From Propionibacteriaceae bacterium (GTDB lineage Bacteria > Actinomycetota > Actinomycetes > Propionibacteriales > Propionibacteriaceae): a DNA stretch of 26,549 bases. The stretch is from positions 1 through 26,549 of the forward strand of contig JAICEV010000006.1 in NCBI GenBank assembly GCA_025923975.1, read 5' to 3'. The notes beneath the pieces were generated by a model, which did no database searches, was not told where the DNA came from, and saw nothing but the letters and a program-made list of their open reading frames with translations. The position numbers and the translations under genes were made by a program. Position 1 is the stretch's first letter. The number at the start of each line of letters is the position of its first letter. Shown here piece by piece: positions 21,984 to 26,549 of the stretch.

Positions 21984-22771
21984 CCGTTGAGATCGGGCGT
22001 CCCTCTGCGCATGTCGCCGAGGTGATCATGAACCGCGCAGAGGCCATGAATGCGCTGTCCACCGACCAGGCCAAGCGACTGGGAGCGGCAGCAAGTCAGC
22101 TCACGGCCGACGATCAGGTAAGCGTGGTGATCATCTCCAGCGCTCTGCCGAAGGCTTTCTGCGCCGGGGCAGATCTCAAGGAACGTCGTGGCTTCGACAA
22201 CGATGATCTTCGCCGGCAGCGGCTGGTGTTTCAGAACGCCTTTGGGGCTCTGCGCGGCGTGCCCGTCCCAGTGATCGCCGCTGTGGACGGATTCGCGCTG
22301 GGCGGTGGGTGTGAAGTGGCGTTGTCGTGCGATCTGATCATTGCATCGGCGAGCGCCGTCTTCGGGCTGCCTGAGGTAGGACTGGGACTGATTCCAGGCG
22401 AGGGCGGTACTCAGCTGCTGCCGCGTCGGATCGGGCTCAACAGGGCCGCCGATCTGCTGCTTACCGGGCGTCGGGTGCATGCTGAGGAGGCACTGCGCAT
22501 CGGGCTTGCCGATCGGTTTGTCCCCGAGGGCGCGGCCCGGAACAGCGCGCTGGAGCTTGCCGAGGAAATCGCCACGAAATCGCCCATCAGCTTGCGCGCT
22601 GCCAAGCGCGCGCTCCAGCAGGGTATCGACGTTGACTTGGCCCGCGGCCTGGAAATCGAGAGGCTAGCGTGGGAAGATGCGGCATTCTCGGCCGACCGTG
22701 TCGAGGGCATCGAGGCCTTCAACCAGCGCCGGACTCCGCGCTGGCCAAGCTGGCAGGAAAACGGTCAATGA
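21980..22771 (+). CDS. Enoyl-CoA hydratase/isomerase family protein
   Basis: The 263-aa crotonase-fold protein has the oxyanion-hole motifs CAGADL (61-66) and ALGGGCE. Both catalytic glutamates of true hydratases are present: Glu112 in GGGCE and Glu132 in FGLPEVGLGLIPGEGGTQLLPR. It would hydrate 2-enoyl-CoA to 3-hydroxyacyl-CoA; the chain length or branching it prefers is unknown. It is coupled by 4-bp overlaps to the PH-domain gene before it and the GtrA gene after it. M. tuberculosis has no crotonase gene at this place in the birA-purE stretch as I recall it, so this looks like an insertion into a conserved block. Confidence 0.92.
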   Translation: MTVEIGRPSAHVAEVIMNRAEAMNALSTDQAKRLGAAASQLTADDQVSVVIISSALPKAFCAGADLKERRGFDNDDLRRQRLVFQNAFGALRGVPVPVIAAVDGFALGGGCEVALSCDLIIASASAVFGLPEVGLGLIPGEGGTQLLPRRIGLNRAADLLLTGRRVHAEEALRIGLADRFVPEGAARNSALELAEEIATKSPISLRAAKRALQQGIDVDLARGLEIERLAWEDAAFSADRVEGIEAFNQRRTPRWPSWQENGQ

Positions 22772-23229
22772 GCGAGCATCACCACCAGTTCCCGCAGCCG
22801 GTCGAGCTGCCTGTCGATGAACGTGAGAGTGCGCTTCCGCTGCCCGCCCAGCTCACCAGATTCGTCATTACCGGTGGTTTCTCCGCGATCGTCGACTTCG
22901 GGCTACTGGTGATCTTGATGGCTTTGGGACTTGGCCATACACCGGCCAAGGCGCTCTCCTTCATCGCCGGCACGGCAACCGCGTATCTGATCAATCGCCG
23001 CTGGACCTTCCGGGCCTCGCCCTCGACACGCCGGTTCATCGCAGTCGTGATCTTGTACGGAGTGACGTTTGCTTTGCAGGTCGGACTGTTCAGTGTGCTG
23101 TTCACCGTGCTCACTGCTCAGGGCCTGAGCCGACTGCCGGTTCAGATCATCTCCTTCGTTATTGCACAGGGAGTCGCCACCACGGTCAACTTCGTCGTCC
23201 AGCGTTCGGTGATCTTCAGGCTGCAGTGA
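22768..23229 (+). CDS. GtrA-family membrane protein
   Basis: The 153-aa product has four membrane segments in the GtrA pattern: FVITGGFSAIVDFGLLVILMALG, then KALSFIAGTATAYLINRRWTF and two more, ending VNFVVQRSVIF. GtrA proteins are thought to help move polyprenyl-linked sugars across the membrane; Rv3277 holds the same position in M. tuberculosis. The open frame starts at 22669, but the ATG at 22768 has AGGAAA upstream and overlaps the enoyl-CoA hydratase stop by 4 bp, which I take as the start. Its own stop overlaps the purK GTG. Confidence 0.88.
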   Translation: MSEHHHQFPQPVELPVDERESALPLPAQLTRFVITGGFSAIVDFGLLVILMALGLGHTPAKALSFIAGTATAYLINRRWTFRASPSTRRFIAVVILYGVTFALQVGLFSVLFTVLTAQGLSRLPVQIISFVIAQGVATTVNFVVQRSVIFRLQ

Positions 23230-24410
23230 GCGGTGTTGACTGTACGCTTCCGCGAGTGAGGCTTGGCCGGATCTTCACCGTGGGCATCATCGGCGGTGGG
23301 CAGCTTGCTCGGATGATGCACGCGGCATCCATCGGTTTGGGAATCAATGTGCGGTTGCTCGCCGAGGCGCCCGATAGCTCCGCAGCAAGGGTGGTGCATG
23401 ACGTCACGGTCGGCGATTACACAGATCCAGCCATCGTGCGGAGCTTCGCCGCCGGCTGCGATGTAGTGACCTTCGACCACGAGCACGTACCGACCGGGCT
23501 GCTGCGAGATATCGAATCGGCGGGAGTGGTGGTTCGGCCGGGACCAGCCGCGCTCATCCATGCCCAGGACAAGGCGATCATGCGGGATCGACTGCACGCT
23601 CTGGGTGCTCCGTGTCCTATTAGTCGCGTGGTCGCCGATGAAGCAGCGCTGGCAGCGTTCGGCGAGGAGTGTGGCTGGCCGGTCGTGGCGAAAACGTCCC
23701 GCGGCGGGTACGACGGTAAGGGCGTGTGGCGGCTCGATTCCGCTGCCGAGGCGGGCAAGCCCTTCGCCGGGCTTACCGATGGCGTACAGATCATTGGCGA
23801 GGAGTTCGTCGACTTCGCACGCGAGCTGAGCGCGCTGGTGGTCCGCTCGCCGTCCGGGCAAGCGGCGGCCTACCCGATCTCGGAGTCGGTGCAACACGAC
23901 GGCATCTGTGTTGAGACGATCACACCTGCGCCTCGCCTCGATGATGAGCGAGCCATCGCTGCCCAGCAGCTGGCCCTCATGATCGCTCATGAGCTCGGTG
24001 TTGTCGGGATGCTCGCAGTCGAGCTGATGCAGCGCGCAGACGGGTCCGTGGTGGTCAATGAGCTCGCCATGCGGCCGCACAACACCGGCCACTGGACGAT
24101 CGATGGGGCCCACACCTCCCAGTTCGAAAACCACCTGCGCGCCGTCCTCGATCTACCCCTCGGCGACCCAAGCAGCAAGGAAACCTGGACCGTCATGGCC
24201 AATGTCTTCGGGGGCAGCATCGAGGACCTGCCGTCGGCCCTGGTGCACTGTTTCGCCCGTGACCGACGATTGCGAGTCCAGCTGTATGGAAAGCAGGTGC
24301 GTCCGGGTCGCAAGGTGGGTCACGTCACTACCTTCGGAGATGATCTTGATGAGACAAGGAAGCGGGCACTGCACGCCGCCGCTTATCTGATGGGAGATTC
24401 CAATGCCTGA
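23226..24410 (+). CDS. purK: 5-(carboxyamino)imidazole ribonucleotide synthase PurK
   Basis: The 394-aa ATP-grasp enzyme starts with VGIIGGGQLARMMHAASIGLGI. It carries DKAIMRDRL, VVAKTSRGGYDGKGVW and VNELAMRPHNTGHWTIDGAHTSQFENHLRAVL, all diagnostic for PurK. It converts AIR, bicarbonate and ATP to N5-CAIR in purine synthesis; PurE, encoded next, acts on the product. The GTG at 23226 overlaps the gtrA stop (GTGA). A later GTG at 23256 would still leave the ATP-grasp domain complete. It overlaps purE by 8 bp. Confidence 0.95.
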   Translation: MSGVDCTLPRVRLGRIFTVGIIGGGQLARMMHAASIGLGINVRLLAEAPDSSAARVVHDVTVGDYTDPAIVRSFAAGCDVVTFDHEHVPTGLLRDIESAGVVVRPGPAALIHAQDKAIMRDRLHALGAPCPISRVVADEAALAAFGEECGWPVVAKTSRGGYDGKGVWRLDSAAEAGKPFAGLTDGVQIIGEEFVDFARELSALVVRSPSGQAAAYPISESVQHDGICVETITPAPRLDDERAIAAQQLALMIAHELGVVGMLAVELMQRADGSVVVNELAMRPHNTGHWTIDGAHTSQFENHLRAVLDLPLGDPSSKETWTVMANVFGGSIEDLPSALVHCFARDRRLRVQLYGKQVRPGRKVGHVTTFGDDLDETRKRALHAAAYLMGDSNA

Positions 24411-24933
24411 TGACATCCCTTCGCCACGGGTCGGAATTGTGATGGGTTCGGACTCGGACTGGCCGGTGATGAGCGCCGCCGGGCTCGCACTGCATGAGTT
24501 CGGCGTGGCTTTCGAGGCGGATGTCGCCTCGGCGCACCGGATGACTGATGCCATGATCAATTACGGGCGTACGGCTCACAGCCGTGGACTCGAGGTGATC
24601 ATCGCAGGCGCGGGTGGCGCGGCGCACCTGCCGGGCATGCTGGCATCAGTCACGCCGCTGCCGGTGATCGGAGTCCCGGTACCGCTGAAGTATCTGGACG
24701 GCATGGATTCCCTGCTCTCAATCGTGCAGATGCCGGCGGGAGTGCCTGTCGCTACGGTCGCCATTGGGAACGCCCGGAACGCGGGACTTCTTGCCGTGCG
24801 CATCCTTGCGGCGAGTGATCCGGATCTGCGGCAGCAGATGCTGGCCTTCCAAGATCAACTTCGGCAGACCGCCGAGGCCAAGGGCGCCGCCGTGCGGGCG
24901 AATGCGCAAGCCCAGATCAGCAGGATGCGTTAA
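24403..24933 (+). CDS. purE: N5-CAIR mutase PurE (class I)
   Basis: The 176-aa product shows the class I PurE signature: GSDSDWP (15-21), SAHR (43-46) with the catalytic His45, AGAGGAAHLPGM (69-79) and YLDGMDSLLSIVQMPAGVPVATVAIGNARNAGLLA. It rearranges N5-CAIR to CAIR, completing the two-step conversion begun by PurK. The ATG at 24403 lies inside the last codons of purK, so the two are translationally coupled. The C-terminal helix (about 140-176) is of usual length. Confidence 0.96.
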   Translation: MPDDIPSPRVGIVMGSDSDWPVMSAAGLALHEFGVAFEADVASAHRMTDAMINYGRTAHSRGLEVIIAGAGGAAHLPGMLASVTPLPVIGVPVPLKYLDGMDSLLSIVQMPAGVPVATVAIGNARNAGLLAVRILAASDPDLRQQMLAFQDQLRQTAEAKGAAVRANAQAQISRMR

Positions 24934-24938
24934 CACCG

Positions 24939-25697
24939 ATGGTGCGGCCGGCTGTGGAGGACTTGGTGGTAGGTGCTGGGTTGCTGCCGAGGGGTCTGAG
25001 CATGATCGCGCGGCGGCCCCGGCTGTTTCTGCTCGGGGCGATCCCGCCGGCGATCACCTCAGTGATCTTCACTGGGTTGTTGATCGCGTTGATCACCCAG
25101 CTTAGGCCGTTGGTCGACTGGCTGACCCCGTTCGCCGACGACTGGAATCGAGGGCTAGCCACCACGGTTGAGGTGTTGGTCGGTGGCGCGGTCGTCGCGG
25201 GCGCTGTGTTGATCATGGTGATCTCCTTCACAACGCTGACACTGGCCCTGGGATCACCGTTGTATGACAAGTTGTCTGAGTCTGTGGAGCGAGAGTTTGG
25301 TGACGTGCCTGAGCTCAACGAGAGCGTGGCACGCGGCGTGTTACGTGCGCTGCGGCAGGCCCTCGCGCTCATCTCGGTCGCCATCCTCGGCGCGCTTGTG
25401 CTGTTCGGGACCGGATTCCTGCCCGTCATCGGACAGACTGTTGCGCCGGTGCTCTCTGCCGTCTTTGGCGGCTGGATTCTCGGGATCGAGCTGGTCGGAG
25501 CACCCTTCGAACGACGCGGGCTGCTCCGGCTCTCGGATCGTCGTGCCGCGATGCGAGTTCGGCGATTCCGAGTCCTCGGTTTCGCGGTCCCGACGTTCCT
25601 GCTCCTCGCCATCCCGTTCGTCGGAGTCGTGGTATTCCCGGTTGCCACAGCCGGCGGCACGATACTCGCCCGTCAGCTCCTCAGCGAGCCCACGTAG
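24939..25697 (+). CDS. EI24-domain (CysZ-like) membrane protein
   Basis: The 252-aa product has the EI24/CysZ layout: G-rich N terminus with LPRGLSMIARRPRLFLLGAIPPAI, then about four to five membrane segments (around residues 30-52, 75-98, 140-162, 165-185 and 212-238). Between segments two and three is the conserved SPLYDKLSESVEREFGD loop. E. coli CysZ in this family carries sulfate, but many actinobacterial members are uncharacterised, so no substrate is assigned. It starts 5 bp after the purE stop, with only a weak AGGA upstream, and probably shares the purE transcript. Confidence 0.88.
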   Translation: MVRPAVEDLVVGAGLLPRGLSMIARRPRLFLLGAIPPAITSVIFTGLLIALITQLRPLVDWLTPFADDWNRGLATTVEVLVGGAVVAGAVLIMVISFTTLTLALGSPLYDKLSESVEREFGDVPELNESVARGVLRALRQALALISVAILGALVLFGTGFLPVIGQTVAPVLSAVFGGWILGIELVGAPFERRGLLRLSDRRAAMRVRRFRVLGFAVPTFLLLAIPFVGVVVFPVATAGGTILARQLLSEPT

Positions 25698-25701
25698 AGT
25701 G
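25696..25701 (+). promoter_or_regulatory. Candidate -10 box for the sugar isomerase gene
   Basis: TAGAGT, overlapping the stop codon of the EI24 gene, fits TANNNT and would give a leader of about 18 nt that includes the AAGGAGTG ribosome site before 25727. No clear -35. Confidence 0.35.
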
Positions 25702-25726
25702 ACCAACCACGACGAAGGAGTGATCA

Positions 25727-26461
25727 ATGTCTGAACTGTCGGTCCAGTTGTATACGGTGCGCGATGCCCTGGCCCAGGATTTTGATGGCACGTTGGGAAA
25801 GCTTGCGAGCTTCGGTTTCACGCAGGTCGAGCCGTTCGCGCTTCTCAACTTCGCCGACGAACTACGGAACGGGCTGGCCCGAAACGGCTTGACTGCGCCG
25901 ACGACGCACATGCACTTGGTGGATGAAGATCAGGATGCAATTTTTGCGCTGGCAGCCGAGCTCGGCATCCAGACCGTCATTGAGCCCTACGTCGACCCAG
26001 ACCGCTGGCAAAGCGAAGCCGACGTCAGCCAGATTGCATCCGACCTCAATGCGGCAGCGACCAAGGCGGCCGACCACGGAGTCCAGGTCGGTTACCACAA
26101 CCACCACTTCGAGCTCGAGTCCAAGATCAGTGGGGTGCATGCACTGGAAGTGCTGGCGGATCGGCTCGAGCCGGGGGTGGTGCTGGAGGTCGACACCTAC
26201 TGGGCGTACGCGGGGGGCGCCGACGTGCCAGCCTTGCTCAGCCGTCTCGGTGATCGGGTCGTTGCCTTGCACATCAAGGACGGCGACGGGACCCTCGATA
26301 CGAGCAAGCAGGTCCCTGTGGGGTCGGGGGTATTGCCAGTTTGGGACTTCATTGCAGCCGCTCCCGAGGCCCTCCGCGTCGTGGAGCTGGATGATTCTCA
26401 GACCGACCTGCTTGATGCCGTACGGGCCAGCCGCGAATTCCTGCTCAGCAATCGGACTTGA
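25727..26461 (+). CDS. Sugar phosphate isomerase/epimerase family TIM-barrel protein
   Basis: The 244-aa product is a xylose-isomerase-like TIM barrel (AP-endonuclease-2 superfamily): SVQLYTVRD at the start, GYHNHHFELE (122-131), LEVDTYWA with Glu154 and Asp156, LHIKDG with His182, and VVELDD with Glu220. These supply the usual metal-binding His, Asp and Glu residues. Such proteins isomerise or epimerise sugars, inositols or related keto compounds; the substrate cannot be told. AAGGAGTG precedes the ATG. An oxidoreductase gene of the Gfo/Idh/MocA family starts at its stop codon (TGATG), a pairing common in sugar or polyol breakdown. Confidence 0.9.
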   Translation: MSELSVQLYTVRDALAQDFDGTLGKLASFGFTQVEPFALLNFADELRNGLARNGLTAPTTHMHLVDEDQDAIFALAAELGIQTVIEPYVDPDRWQSEADVSQIASDLNAAATKAADHGVQVGYHNHHFELESKISGVHALEVLADRLEPGVVLEVDTYWAYAGGADVPALLSRLGDRVVALHIKDGDGTLDTSKQVPVGSGVLPVWDFIAAAPEALRVVELDDSQTDLLDAVRASREFLLSNRT

Positions 26462-26549
26462 TGATGCCTGGTCAGGTCGGGATCGGGGTTATCGGTGCCG
26501 GCACCATCAGCGACACCTATCTGGAAAACCTCACGGGCTTCGCCGACAC
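26461..26549 (+). CDS. Gfo/Idh/MocA-family oxidoreductase (5' part only)
   Basis: The first 29 codons read MMPGQVGIGVIGAGTISDTYLENL. The GVIGAGxIS pattern is the Rossmann NAD(P)-binding start of Gfo/Idh/MocA dehydrogenases. The start overlaps the isomerase stop by one base; the ATG three bases later is equally possible. The gene runs off the window edge, so the substrate domain is unseen. Confidence 0.8.
   Translation, partial: MMPGQVGIGVIGAGTISDTYLENLTGFAD

Noticed and set aside
1..26549. CRISPR arrays, insertion sequences, prophage genes, rRNA genes
   Set aside because: No regularly spaced repeats, transposase or phage motifs, or conserved rRNA sequences were seen; the region reads as core chromosome.

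Overview
The window comes from a G+C-rich actinobacterium. The evidence is the gene content: a biotin carboxylase/carrier fusion with separate beta and epsilon carboxylase subunits, a DprE1/DprE2/UbiA set for decaprenyl-phospho-arabinose, a LpdA-type quinone reductase, and many starts preceded by a TANNNT -10 box only 6-9 nt away (leaderless style). Gene content and order match, in rearranged blocks, the Mycobacterium tuberculosis stretch from purE to Rv3304 (purE, purK, gtrA-like, PH protein, birA, accD5, accE5, maf, accA3, lpdA, Rv3304), as recalled from memory. I could not assign a genus. The DprE set suggests an arabinan-containing cell envelope; nothing in the window shows mycolic acid synthesis.

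Layout. 1-3.7 kb: tail of an unidentified gene, a gamma-glutamylcyclotransferase-like protein, LpdA, a Sir2 deacylase and a membrane-anchored Gly-rich protein. 3.8-9.9 kb: AccA3-type biotin carboxylase on the minus strand; a 535-bp non-coding stretch with hairpins and a cluster of four near-consensus DnaA boxes; a DinB-fold protein; then a LiuR-like MerR regulator divergent from an acyl-CoA dehydrogenase/carboxylase-beta pair, with a 16-bp perfect palindrome between them. 10.0-13.2 kb: a minus-strand operon ubiA-dprE1-dprE2. 13.2-15.6 kb: a lipoprotein, an Nramp metal transporter and an exported DUF5666-like protein whose 3' end overlaps the transporter gene. 15.6-20.6 kb, minus strand: accD5-like, accE, DUF937, DUF885 peptidase-like and maf genes. 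20.6-26.5 kb, plus strand: birA, a PH-domain protein, an enoyl-CoA hydratase, GtrA, purK, purE and an EI24 membrane protein, most of them closely spaced or overlapping by a few bases; then a sugar isomerase and the start of a Gfo/Idh/MocA oxidoreductase.

How the parts fit. BirA would biotinylate AccA3 (Lys552). AccA3 would serve the AccD5-like/AccE propionyl-CoA carboxylase and perhaps the AccD2-like subunit, which has no alpha subunit in its own operon. The dehydrogenase/AccD2-like pair looks like a branched-chain acyl-CoA degradation module under the MerR regulator. UbiA, DprE1 and DprE2 make decaprenyl-phospho-arabinose. No wholly unknown multi-gene system was found. The most interesting items are the DnaA-box cluster with adjoining hairpins, the MerR operator, and a DprE1 with Thr in place of the Cys targeted by benzothiazinones.
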